In this document: positions 1 through 6,812 of the stretch, in pieces
Layout: every line of letters begins with the position of its first letter
Position numbering within the stretch: position 1 is the first letter of the stretch
NCBI GenBank assembly: GCA_002373595.1
Contig: DFKT01000036.1
Location: 1 to 17,722, forward strand
Direction of reading: 5' to 3'
DNA: 17,722 nt
From: Lachnospiraceae bacterium UBA3638
GTDB lineage: Bacteria; Bacillota; Clostridia; Lachnospirales; Lachnospiraceae
Made by a program: the position numbers and the translations under genes
Notes under the pieces: model-generated
The model's database searches: none
Seen by the model: the letters and a program-made list of their open reading frames with translations, nothing else
What the model was told of the DNA's origin: nothing

Positions 1-1554
1 CTGTCCGTCGGGGATCTCGTTTTTGAAGTTTACGCCGAGCGCCAGTGATTTCTCGTCAGCTCTCTCCTTGAGCATAGGCATGATATCGTGCAGGAGCAGG
101 CTGAAACTGTAATTGGCATCGGTTATCTCGAGCTTTCCGGCTTCTATCTTGGAGAAATCGAGCACATCGTTTACGAGCATAAGCAGCATATTGCCCGCGC
201 TCTTAACGCTTGAAGCATATTCATCTATCTCAGGGTCTTTATTTTCACGGAGGATCATCTCGTTCATTCCGAGGATAGAATTGATGGGAGTGCGGATCTC
301 GTGAGACATGCTTGCGAGGAATTTGGTCTTGGCCTCGGAGAGGGCGATAGCCTTTCTCCTGTCATCGCTGAGCTGCTTGAGATCGTGGATCTGCTGAACC
401 ACGGACATGGTGAGCAGGACAGCCAGTCCGAGCAACATGGGAAGCTCATCGTGCAGTGTGACGAAGAAGTTGAGCAGTACGAGCTCGGAGAAAGCGCATA
501 CCAGGAAACCGACGAATCCAATCGCCGTGTAGATGTACTCTTTGATCTTTTTCTTAAAGAAATCCATGACGATAACGCCCATAACGACGAGTATCTGTAT
601 GCCGAGTATGATATTGATAAAAGGAAGGGCGCGCGGGAAAGAGAGTATTCCGCTAAAATGAAGTCCTGACCAGAGAAAGAGGCTCAGGAATGAAAGCACA
701 CAGACGCCTATCATTATCTTGCGATAGCGGCCTTTCTGTAACGCATCAAGGTAAAAAAGCAGACTGAACGGGATCATCATACAGTAGAGATAGTTCATGA
801 TGCCGTCTATATGATAATGATGATATATAAAGGGATACAGATATGAATTCGATATGATCCAACCGGATATGACTACGATGGAGAAAGAGCCATAAGTCAT
901 AGCTATTTTGCTCTTATAGGATATACTCATTGCGATACTTATGATAAATAGGACGGATGAGAAGATGAGCAGTATCTCAGCGAGCATAAGGGATAATGCA
1001 TAATTTTCCATAAGGAAGTTGTAGAGACCGCTGGCAGTGCACAAGAACGCTTCCTGATAGACCTGGCCGTTACGGGTTGTGCCCTCACGTACGATTTTAA
1101 GTTCCGCATTGGCATCTGAAGGATGCAGCGGTACGATCATGTAGAATCTCTTAACTATTCCGCCGGGCACGATCATATCCCTGCGGGATACGAAATCTTT
1201 GCGAAGTACACCGTCTACATAAACGTATGCGTCACCGCCCGATATGAAGCAGAAGTAAGAGTCATCATATAGCTGGTCGGGAAGGGTGGTCCTGGCAACA
1301 TATTCTCCATTGGAGTCGAGACCGGACTGGTATGAACTGCCTGCGGCAGAGACAGTCCCATTCGGATTGGTGACTCTCCAATCCTCAAGATACATAGGAT
1401 CGTCATACTCTAGGTAAAATGGAGCGTCCATACTGTTAAAAACAAAGAGTCCGATAGTTGATACAGCCATGATCGTAAAAAAGATACATTTCGCGATCAG
1501 CATTATTTTTTCTGACAAAGGGGACGGTGCTACGGATCTGTTCTGATTCTTCAT
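1..1554 (-). CDS. Membrane sensor histidine kinase, 7TMR-DISM type (3' end beyond window)
   Basis: The frame is open from an ATG at 1554 to the window edge (518 codons), so the protein is incomplete at its C-terminus. A membrane segment at about residues 17-40 is followed by an outside domain of about 140 residues, then a block of about seven hydrophobic helices (about 182-395). This is the layout of 7TMR-DISM sensors, whose outer domain is thought to bind small ligands. A HisKA dimerisation domain follows, with the motif MSHEIRTPINSILG; the phospho-acceptor is His418. The sequence stops at the start of the HATPase domain, so the N and G boxes and any receiver domain lie outside. The start is supported by GGAGG five bases upstream. 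The predicted role is autophosphorylation in response to an external signal and transfer to an unseen response regulator. The HisKA style is common in hybrid kinases, but a receiver cannot be seen here. Confidence 0.9.
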   Translation of the reverse strand, partial: MKNQNRSVAPSPLSEKIMLIAKCIFFTIMAVSTIGLFVFNSMDAPFYLEYDDPMYLEDWRVTNPNGTVSAAGSSYQSGLDSNGEYVARTTLPDQLYDDSYFCFISGGDAYVYVDGVLRKDFVSRRDMIVPGGIVKRFYMIVPLHPSDANAELKIVREGTTRNGQVYQEAFLCTASGLYNFLMENYALSLMLAEILLIFSSVLFIISIAMSISYKSKIAMTYGSFSIVVISGWIISNSYLYPFIYHHYHIDGIMNYLYCMMIPFSLLFYLDALQKGRYRKIMIGVCVLSFLSLFLWSGLHFSGILSFPRALPFINIILGIQILVVMGVIVMDFFKKKIKEYIYTAIGFVGFLVCAFSELVLLNFFVTLHDELPMLLGLAVLLTMSVVQQIHDLKQLSDDRRKAIALSEAKTKFLASMSHEIRTPINSILGMNEMILRENKDPEIDEYASSVKSAGNMLLMLVNDVLDFSKIEAGKLEITDANYSFSLLLHDIMPMLKERADEKSLALGVNFKNEIPDGQ

Positions 1555-1590
1555 GATTACCTCCGTTGGAACGGTTTACGGTATCTTCTA

Positions 1591-1596
1591 ATTATA
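1591..1596 (-). promoter_or_regulatory. Possible -10 box of the sensor kinase gene
   Basis: A perfect TATAAT lies on the minus strand 37 bases before the kinase ATG, giving a short leader that contains the GGAGG site. The -35 region at the right distance is poor (TTTAAC), so this is only a candidate. Confidence 0.4.
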
Positions 1597-1672
1597 TGTC
1601 AACAAAGGGGATTGTTAAAGGGATATATTTGCTCAATTTGGGTTATTTGCGGGCTTTTTTCAGATTTGAGGT

Positions 1673-1699
1673 TATATTTTGGGGAAATCAGTCCGATAT
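1673..1699 (+). promoter_or_regulatory. Candidate sigma-28 (SigD/FliA) promoter
   Basis: TATA at 1673-1676, then exactly 15 bases, then TCCGATAT at 1692-1699. The known SigD consensus in Firmicutes is TAAA, 14-16 bases, GCCGATAT, so this matches 3 of 4 and 7 of 8 positions with correct spacing. Transcription would begin near 1706, 60 bases before the ATG at 1766. That argues against the in-frame TTG at 1679, which lies inside the promoter. It suggests that the two genes that follow belong to the motility regulon. Confidence 0.55.
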
Positions 1700-1765
1700 A
1701 CCATCCGTAAGGATAAATTTGCCGTGTTTCCGAAAGGATTCGGACAGGTGCGAAGGGAGTCGCGG

Positions 1766-2935
1766 ATGGCAATTCATATGAATACCAAAATGAATATTGC
1801 CACGGGACTCGTGCCGAGCCGAACAGGCGGACAGAGCCGTGGTTTTTTGTTGCGTGGAAAAAGTGCGGCATATGCGGGAACCGGTCGTGGCGCAAATACA
1901 TCCGACGTAGGTGCTTTTGATTCCGGTGCGGGAGTAAGCGATGCCAGAGAAAGACGGCGGCTTGTAAATACAGGTTCATCTTCGAAGAAAAACGAATCGG
2001 TTGCGGATAGGATAATCGGTTTCAGCTCGTCATATGCGGAAAGCCTTCAAAAGTTGAGGACTAAGAAGGAAAAGACCGCACTCGATCTAAAGAAGCTGAA
2101 TTATAATTTCAAAGGAATATCGTCAAAGATCATGAGGAGCAAGACTTCGACCGCGGCAAGACAGGCAGCAAGCAGTGCCAGACGTGAGATCCAGCGACTT
2201 AAGAGACTGAGGAGATCCGGCGATTACGACGATGAAGAACTTGAGATAGCAATTGAGCATGCGGAAAGCATGGAGAGAGTGGCTAAGAAAAAAGCGATCA
2301 ACCTCAGAAAAGAAGAGATGGTAAAGGTTACGGATTCTGAAGGAGACGCAGACTATACCGAGGAGATAGAAGAGGATGATGCGAGGGATGATCAGGAAGA
2401 ATTTGTCCCTGAAGATTACAGATTCCACAAGTTCACTGACGAGGAAAAAGCTTATTACGAGGAACTCATTAGACAAAAGATAGAACAGACTCTAGAGGAA
2501 CAGGACATCACAGTGGAAGCGGCCTCGGAAATTGCCGAAGATATGAACGTCCAGGCTGAAGAAATAATGGCCGATCTGCAGGATATGCTGGAGGAGACCA
2601 TGGAGGAGATGGAGATGCTGGAGATCCTCACGGCGCCGCCTCCCGAGATGAATAAGGAGGAATTCAAGGTCTACTGTCAGAAGCACCGCAACAGTGAGCA
2701 GAAGGATATAGCGGAAGCGGATCGAGAATATCTCAAGGCAATGTTCGATAAGTTTGAGAGAGACAAGAAAGCTTCGACTGCCGGAATAAACATAGGAAGT
2801 GCCGGCGGCGGATCATCCGGGATTACAGGAATGTCGGGAGGACATATATCGGCAGGTCCTTCGGCAGCAGAGGTGGCAGGTGTGGCGATGACTGACACCG
2901 CGGGAGTAAGTACAAGTGTAAACTTATCTGTATAG
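1766..2935 (+). CDS. Uncharacterised coiled-coil protein, 389 aa
   Basis: I do not recognise a named family. No signal peptide or membrane segment is visible. From the N-terminus: a Gly/Ser/Arg-rich unordered stretch (about 1-75), a basic helical region (about 80-195) with the pattern LKKLNYNFKGISSKI and Arg/Lys-rich helices, a very acidic linker (about 200-235), a second long acidic helical region rich in Glu and Met (about 245-310), and a Gly/Ser/Thr/Ala-rich low-complexity tail (about 325-389). I have a weak memory of similar basic-helix cores in other Lachnospiraceae proteins. The ATG at 1766 is chosen because AAGGGAG lies six bases upstream and the candidate sigma-28 promoter ends at 1699; the same frame is open further upstream to a TTG at 1679. 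It lies 63 bases before the DUF6033-like gene, probably in one transcript. The promoter hints at a motility-linked role, but the function is unknown. Confidence 0.75.
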   Translation: MAIHMNTKMNIATGLVPSRTGGQSRGFLLRGKSAAYAGTGRGANTSDVGAFDSGAGVSDARERRRLVNTGSSSKKNESVADRIIGFSSSYAESLQKLRTKKEKTALDLKKLNYNFKGISSKIMRSKTSTAARQAASSARREIQRLKRLRRSGDYDDEELEIAIEHAESMERVAKKKAINLRKEEMVKVTDSEGDADYTEEIEEDDARDDQEEFVPEDYRFHKFTDEEKAYYEELIRQKIEQTLEEQDITVEAASEIAEDMNVQAEEIMADLQDMLEETMEEMEMLEILTAPPPEMNKEEFKVYCQKHRNSEQKDIAEADREYLKAMFDKFERDKKASTAGINIGSAGGGSSGITGMSGGHISAGPSAAEVAGVAMTDTAGVSTSVNLSV

Positions 2936-2964
2936 ATATAAAAAAATGAAACGATCGATCTACG

Positions 2965-2983
2965 GGATCTATCAGGGAGATCC
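2965..2983 (+). promoter_or_regulatory. Short hairpin just before a ribosome site
   Basis: GGATCT, a 7-base loop, AGATCC: a 6-bp stem ending three bases before the AAAGGAG ribosome site of the next gene. It could modulate initiation of the second gene. The stem is short and may be chance. Confidence 0.25.
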
Positions 2984-2998
2984 GGAAAGGAGTAACAA

Positions 2999-3754
2999 AT
3001 GAGTATCATCAGCGAGATAGCATCAGCTACTACGAAACAGACAACGGATGTTAAGGAGACAAAAACTTCCGCATATACCGCAGATTACGGTAAGACTGTC
3101 GGAAAGCCGCAGCTCTCCGAGAAAGCTGCCAAGTATTATGAGTCGCTCAAGAAAAAGTACGGCAATATGGATTTCGTCCTTGTCAGCAAGGATATGAAAG
3201 AGACTGCAAAGTCCCAGGTCGGAAGCTATGCCAATCCGTACAGGATGGTAGTCCTTGTCGACGAGGAGAAGATAGAGCGTATGGCTGAGGATGAGGCATA
3301 CAGAGCGAAGTATGAAGGCCTGATCGAGAAGGCTTCATCGGGAATATCACAGCTTCGTGCCAAGACCGCAGACAATCCGAACGTGAAAGGATTCGGAATG
3401 CAGGTCAACGACAACGGCACCGCTACATTCTTTGCAGTACTCAAGGATTCCTCCAAAGCGCAGAAGGCACGCATCGAGAAAAAGGCTGCTGAGAATAAAG
3501 AAGCAAAGAAGGAAGCTGCAAAGAAAGCTGAAGAGAAACGTGCTGAAGAAGCCAAAGCCGAAAAAGCAGAGAAATCTGATTGGAATGACGGAGGCATCTA
3601 CATAGACGATGAAGCAGGCGACGTACTCATCCAGGCTTCGTCTGTTGAGGAACTCCTGCAGAAGATAAGTGACTATGAGTACAATCTGCGCGCTGACAGC
3701 GTCATGACGGAAAGCGAGAAAGCCATCGGCGGACATATAGACTTCAAGGGATGA
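2999..3754 (+). CDS. DUF6033-like protein, 251 aa
   Basis: The protein is soluble with no signal peptide. Residues about 35-150 form a globular domain beginning LSEKAAKYYESLKKKYGNMD and containing FVLVSKDMKE and VVLVDEEKIERMA. This resembles the family I recall as DUF6033, common in Lachnospiraceae and of unknown function. Residues about 157-196 are a Lys/Ala/Glu-rich charged helix, and a small C-terminal module (about 198-251) begins with GGIYIDDEAGDV. The start has AAGGAG six bases upstream. It is the second gene of the pair behind the sigma-28-like promoter and ends only 13 bases from the convergent ATPase gene. The family name is from memory and was not checked; no enzymatic motif is visible. 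Confidence 0.7.
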   Translation: MSIISEIASATTKQTTDVKETKTSAYTADYGKTVGKPQLSEKAAKYYESLKKKYGNMDFVLVSKDMKETAKSQVGSYANPYRMVVLVDEEKIERMAEDEAYRAKYEGLIEKASSGISQLRAKTADNPNVKGFGMQVNDNGTATFFAVLKDSSKAQKARIEKKAAENKEAKKEAAKKAEEKRAEEAKAEKAEKSDWNDGGIYIDDEAGDVLIQASSVEELLQKISDYEYNLRADSVMTESEKAIGGHIDFKG

Positions 3755-3767
3755 TCTATATCGAAAA

Positions 3768-4844
3768 TTAATAATCGAAATGCGGCACGGTGACTTTTGT
3801 GTTGAGGGCGTGGAGGTACATCATCTGTACCTCCGCGTTCATGTTTATGGGCGTAAGAGTGGTTTCGGGATGTTTGTTTTTGAACACTCGGAATACTTCA
3901 TCTGCAAATCCTTGCCCCATGATCTCTGCATTTTCAAAATCGAGGATTGCTTCATGAAAGTTTTCAAGACGGGAGCATATCCTCCTGGCCTGCGACCTGG
4001 CGATGGGATTTCTATCGAGACATGCCTCAAATACAGGAATCTTCGTTCTATAGAATCCATCATCGGGATTTGAGTATTCATTAAAAATTTTTAAAGGATT
4101 ATGAGATGTATTGTTTTCCAACTGCATTGTAACCACTGTACCCTTCTTACTGATCTTCATAGCATATGCTAGTATATGCGATTTTATGATTTCCGGATCT
4201 TCGGCAAATCCACATCGTAATACAATCCCATCAGATACGATAGACATTTTCTCTAGTAACCTCATTGAAAAGAAAATCCCCTCTCCACTGTGGTTTTCGG
4301 GTTTGCTGGAAAACTTTCCTTTATACAGTTCCGTTACCGCATCCTCCAAGCGTGGATCAGGTAAACCATATTTTTTCATCGATTCGGTAACATTTTTGTA
4401 TATGCCTATACCGTCATCGACGATGCTGATTCTTGTGTATAAAGAATTAATTTCGCCGTATACGGTAACTGATTTGCCGTCCGAATGTTCTATTGAGTTG
4501 TTGAATATTTCCGTAAGTGAATATTGCCATATTTTTTTTGCGTTTTCGTTTACTGTGAGCTTGGGAAGTATATCGGTATAGACGATCATATCTTCGTGCT
4601 CACAGATTTCGCTGATAGAGTATTTTGTTCGTATTGTCTTTGAAACGAGTTTGTACCCGCATTTGCATTTATCATTCGCAATAATATGCGCATCTTCAAG
4701 TTCTGCATTAATATATCTCTTAACACTTGTGAGCGATATTCCAAATGCATCTGCAACTTTTGATTGCATAAGAATGTCATCCTCGTCAATCTTACGAAGA
4801 AGATATAATTTTATCTCATTTCTTTTCTCATCGGTAAATGACAT
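3768..4844 (-). CDS. HTH + GHKL ATPase + STAS-like (DUF4325) regulator, 358 aa
   Basis: Three parts are visible. Residues about 20-50 form a helix-turn-helix (SKVADAFGISLTSVKRYI), followed by a small CKCG stretch. Residues about 85-235 form a GHKL ATPase: N-box EIFNNSIEH (E112, N116), G1 box DDGIG (143-147) and G2 box SGEG (186-189). There is no HisKA domain or phospho-acceptor His, and the N-box is closer to SpoIIAB/RsbW anti-sigma kinases than to sensor kinases. Residues about 265-350 resemble the STAS-like DUF4325 domain (MGQGFADEVFRVF). Where STAS anti-anti-sigma proteins carry a phosphorylated Ser, Gly312 stands here. The start at 4844 is chosen because GAGG lies six bases upstream; the ATGs at 4865 and 4856 lack such a site. 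The likely role is a self-contained ATP-dependent transcription switch. Target and signal are unknown. Confidence 0.75.
   Translation of the reverse strand: MSFTDEKRNEIKLYLLRKIDEDDILMQSKVADAFGISLTSVKRYINAELEDAHIIANDKCKCGYKLVSKTIRTKYSISEICEHEDMIVYTDILPKLTVNENAKKIWQYSLTEIFNNSIEHSDGKSVTVYGEINSLYTRISIVDDGIGIYKNVTESMKKYGLPDPRLEDAVTELYKGKFSSKPENHSGEGIFFSMRLLEKMSIVSDGIVLRCGFAEDPEIIKSHILAYAMKISKKGTVVTMQLENNTSHNPLKIFNEYSNPDDGFYRTKIPVFEACLDRNPIARSQARRICSRLENFHEAILDFENAEIMGQGFADEVFRVFKNKHPETTLTPINMNAEVQMMYLHALNTKVTVPHFDY
3808..3838. repeat. Strong hairpin inside the 3' end of the ATPase gene
   Basis: GGAGGTAC at 3812-3819 and GTACCTCC at 3827-3834 form a perfect 8-bp stem with a 7-base loop. It extends to about 12 bp if two G-U pairs are allowed. 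It lies in the last codons of the minus-strand gene and 54 bases beyond the stop of the convergent plus-strand gene. There is no T-run on either side, so it is not a classical terminator. Confidence 0.5.
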
Positions 4845-4886
4845 GTACGACCTCATACTAACCATAATATATTGACAACTAACTAT

Positions 4887-4915
4887 AAAATATCATATAC
4901 TGACTCGAAAGTCAA
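4887..4915 (-). promoter_or_regulatory. Likely promoter of the HTH-GHKL-STAS gene
   Basis: On the minus strand, TTGACT (4915-4910), 17 bases, then TATTTT (4892-4887). Transcription would begin near 4880, giving a leader of about 36 bases containing GAGG before the ATG at 4844. ATTGAC at 4871-4876 and GTCAAT at 4911-4916 form an inverted repeat enclosing the -10 and overlapping the -35, a possible operator for the protein's own HTH. Confidence 0.5.
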
Positions 4916-4935
4916 TTTGAAAAATGGAGAAATCA

Positions 4936-5034
4936 ATGGATAAAATATTGGAATACAAGGGATTTCAGACTGAAATAGAATATGATCTTTTTTTATTTCA
5001 TATATCGTTCCTTGTTCTTTGTTTGTCCAAGTAA
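4936..5034 (+). pseudogene. Truncated HicB-like antitoxin start
   Basis: An ATG with GGAG six bases upstream opens a 32-codon frame whose first 17 residues, MDKILEYKGFQTEIEYD, have the look of HicB antitoxin N-termini (ILEYKGY...IEY pattern). After about 4985 the resemblance stops and the frame runs through antisense of the XRE fragment to a stop at 5032. The rest of the antitoxin fold and the HicA toxin partner are missing. It appears to be what remains after a deletion fused two unrelated ends. The match is short and from memory. Confidence 0.45.
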
Positions 5035-5172
5035 GTAATCTATAGAACAGTTGTATATTTTGGAAAGCTTAATAAGAATAGCGGTCGGAATGTCACGTTT
5101 TCCCAATTCATAATAGGAATACGCAACTTGTGAACAGTTAAGCTTTTGAGCAATGGGATAAAGAGAGATGAC
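4993..5172 (-). pseudogene. C-terminal fragment of an XRE-family regulator
   Basis: The 59 open codons contain the second half of a Cro/C1-type helix-turn-helix: QKLNCSQVAYSYYELGKRD, then IPTAILIKLSKIYNCSIDYL, with the usual ending DYLLGQTK. The C-terminus and stop look intact. The first helices of the domain (normally beginning with an IRxLRExxxLTQ-type stretch) are missing; a TGA precedes the fragment and no start codon or ribosome site is present. The neighbouring frame reads MRESSLF, which may be the frameshifted end of that helix. The fragment cannot make a working DNA-binding domain. It lies tail-on against the HicB-like fragment. Confidence 0.7.
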
Positions 5173-5175
5173 TCA

Positions 5176-5238
5176 CGCATATGATGAACTGTATATCGGA
5201 AGATCCAGGATCACCTTTACAAATCCGCTGATTAACCC
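5176..5238. other. Remainder of the gap between the XRE fragment and the MATE gene
   Basis: These 63 bases lie past the stop of the MATE gene. I see no terminator hairpin with a T-run for MATE and no clear gene; there is only the small palindrome GATCCAGGATC. Confidence 0.4.
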
Positions 5239-6600
5239 TTACTCCATCCCATCTTCCTTCGGGAGTTTACTGAAGAAGTGCAGGGCGAAGATGATCGAGG
5301 GGAAGAAGGAGAGGACATGCGCCAGAGGCTGAGCCTCCTGGATGCCCGGGAGTCCTCGCAGTTCTGAGAGTATAAGCAAAGCGGGAATGAAAAAGAGTCC
5401 GCTTCTCATGCACGATAAAAGGGATGCCCCGAGCTTGTGTCCCGTGCTCTGATACATCATCTCCGTCATGATGGAGACCGGCAGGAAAGCCATCGATACG
5501 CACAGGAGTCTGAGGGCTCTTGTGCCTATTACTATTACGACATAATCATCTCTGAATATCCGGATCATCTGTCCCGACACCGCGAGCATACCGCTTATTA
5601 CCACGAGTATGAGCGCTTCTGCGGTCATCCATGTAAACTTATATGCTTTGCGCACTCTGGAGTACTTCTTTGCACCGTAATTAAATCCGCTCACAGGCTG
5701 GAATCCCTGGCCTATGCCGAGTGCTACGCTCAGCATCATAAATCCTATCCTTGATACTATACTCATTGCAGCGACTGCAGCGTCTCCGTACACTGCCGCA
5801 CGGTTATTCAGGATGATCGTAGCGACGCTGTTAAGTCCCTGGCGAAGGAGGCTGGGAAGACCCGTAGCACAGATAAGCCCGACGGCACTCAGGTTCCCGG
5901 CAAAAAGCCTGTACGATATACGGCTGCTGGTCCTCTTGGCGACAAACATCGATATGAGGATGCAGAAGCTGATGATCTGAGAGAGGCAGGTGGATAGTCC
6001 CGCACCGGATACTCCCATACCGCAGTAGAACATGAACACCGGATCGAGTGCCATATTAAGGATGCCGCCGGTCATCATGCCGGCCATGCCGAGCGCTGCT
6101 TTTCCTTCATATCTGAGGATGTTGTTGAGTGTGAAACTCGATGCCATGAAAGGTGCCGAGATCATGATATAGATAGTGTATTCTTTGGCATATGGGGCGA
6201 TGGTCTCGGTACTTCCAAGGAAATACATGAGATCGTCGATCTGCGTATAGCTGAGCGCTGCTATCAGGGTCGCTATGATAAATGATGAAAAGAAAGAAAC
6301 TGAAGCATATTTCGAAGCGCTGTCCGTGTCTTTGGCTCCGAGCATCCTCGAAACGATACTGCCTCCGCCCTGACCGAAGAGAAATCCGCAGGCCTGGATT
6401 ATCGACATATATCCAAAGACGATGCCTATCGCTCCGGATGCGGAATTGCCGAGTCTGCTCACGAAATAGGTATCTACCATATTGTAGATATTCGATACCA
6501 TCATCGTGATGATCGTCGGTATGGATAGAGAAATGATAAGACGGGGAATCGGAGTCCCCGTCATTTTTTCGTATTGTGAAACTTTAATCTTGGTACTCAT
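5239..6600 (-). CDS. MATE family multidrug efflux transporter, 453 aa
   Basis: This is an integral membrane protein with about 12 hydrophobic helices and the two-fold repeat typical of MATE (MatE) proteins, at the normal family length. It begins with the family-like KMTGTPIPRLIISLSIPTII followed by YNMVDTYFVSRLG in the first helix pair; the second half shows GLPSLLRQGLNSVATIILNN and GIGQGFQPVSGFNYGAKKY. MATE pumps expel cationic drugs or metabolites in exchange for sodium or protons; the substrate here is unknown. There is no ribosome site before the ATG at 6600, and the next in-frame ATG would cut off conserved residues. A promoter at 6608-6636 puts the mRNA start next to this ATG. The gene is divergent from an AraC regulator, its probable controller. 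Confidence 0.93.
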   Translation of the reverse strand: MSTKIKVSQYEKMTGTPIPRLIISLSIPTIITMMVSNIYNMVDTYFVSRLGNSASGAIGIVFGYMSIIQACGFLFGQGGGSIVSRMLGAKDTDSASKYASVSFFSSFIIATLIAALSYTQIDDLMYFLGSTETIAPYAKEYTIYIMISAPFMASSFTLNNILRYEGKAALGMAGMMTGGILNMALDPVFMFYCGMGVSGAGLSTCLSQIISFCILISMFVAKRTSSRISYRLFAGNLSAVGLICATGLPSLLRQGLNSVATIILNNRAAVYGDAAVAAMSIVSRIGFMMLSVALGIGQGFQPVSGFNYGAKKYSRVRKAYKFTWMTAEALILVVISGMLAVSGQMIRIFRDDYVVIVIGTRALRLLCVSMAFLPVSIMTEMMYQSTGHKLGASLLSCMRSGLFFIPALLILSELRGLPGIQEAQPLAHVLSFFPSIIFALHFFSKLPKEDGME

Positions 6601-6607
6601 GCAGTTA

Positions 6608-6636
6608 ATTGTAAATTATTTCCAGACAGCGGTCAA
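6608..6636 (-). promoter_or_regulatory. MATE gene promoter placing the mRNA start at the ATG
   Basis: On the minus strand, TTGACC (6636-6631), exactly 17 bases, then TACAAT (6613-6608). The first transcribed base would fall at about 6601, directly before the ATG at 6600, so the transcript should have almost no leader. The absence of a ribosome site agrees with this. Confidence 0.6.
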
Positions 6637-6756
6637 ATTGCCGATAGTTATCACGGGATCAACTTCATGCATGGCACGATGAAAAGCGTATGCATTTACG
6701 GAAAGCGCGCCGATCCATGCTGCTATCTCCGCATGCGGATAATACTCCCGTTTTTT
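6616..6756 (-). pseudogene. Possible gene tail of 46 codons, no start
   Basis: The minus strand between the divergent MATE and AraC genes is open for about 50 codons and reads like real protein: YYPHAEIAAWIGALSVNAYA, then FHRAMHEVDPVITIGNL, ending AVWK and a stop at 6616. There is no plausible start codon or ribosome site, and an in-frame stop lies just upstream at 6772-6774. It may be the decayed C-terminus of a lost gene. I cannot name the family, and an accidental open frame is possible. Confidence 0.3.
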
Positions 6757-6778
6757 GGTGTTTAATATGATTTATTTA

Positions 6779-6806
6779 TTGAGTTTTGCCCATTTTTTGT
6801 TATCAT
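6779..6806 (+). promoter_or_regulatory. AraC gene promoter, extended -10, mRNA start at the ATG
   Basis: TTGAGT at 6779-6784, 16 bases, then an extended -10 TGtTATCAT (6798-6806). The usual 6-base gap puts the first transcribed base at 6813, which is the A of the start codon. No ribosome site is present. Confidence 0.5.
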
Positions 6807-6812
6807 ATAAGC

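Noticed and set aside
1679..1765. Upstream extension of the coiled-coil protein from a TTG at 1679
   Set aside because: No ribosome site, and it overlaps the predicted sigma-28 promoter; the ATG at 1766 has AAGGGAG.
5168..5330. Plus-strand frame starting MTHAYDELYIG across the MATE 3' end
   Set aside because: Its start is antisense to the XRE fragment and it soon runs into MATE antisense; no recognisable family.
6612..6647. TAAA...GCCGATAG as a second sigma-28 promoter
   Set aside because: The two boxes are 24 bases apart, too far for this promoter class.
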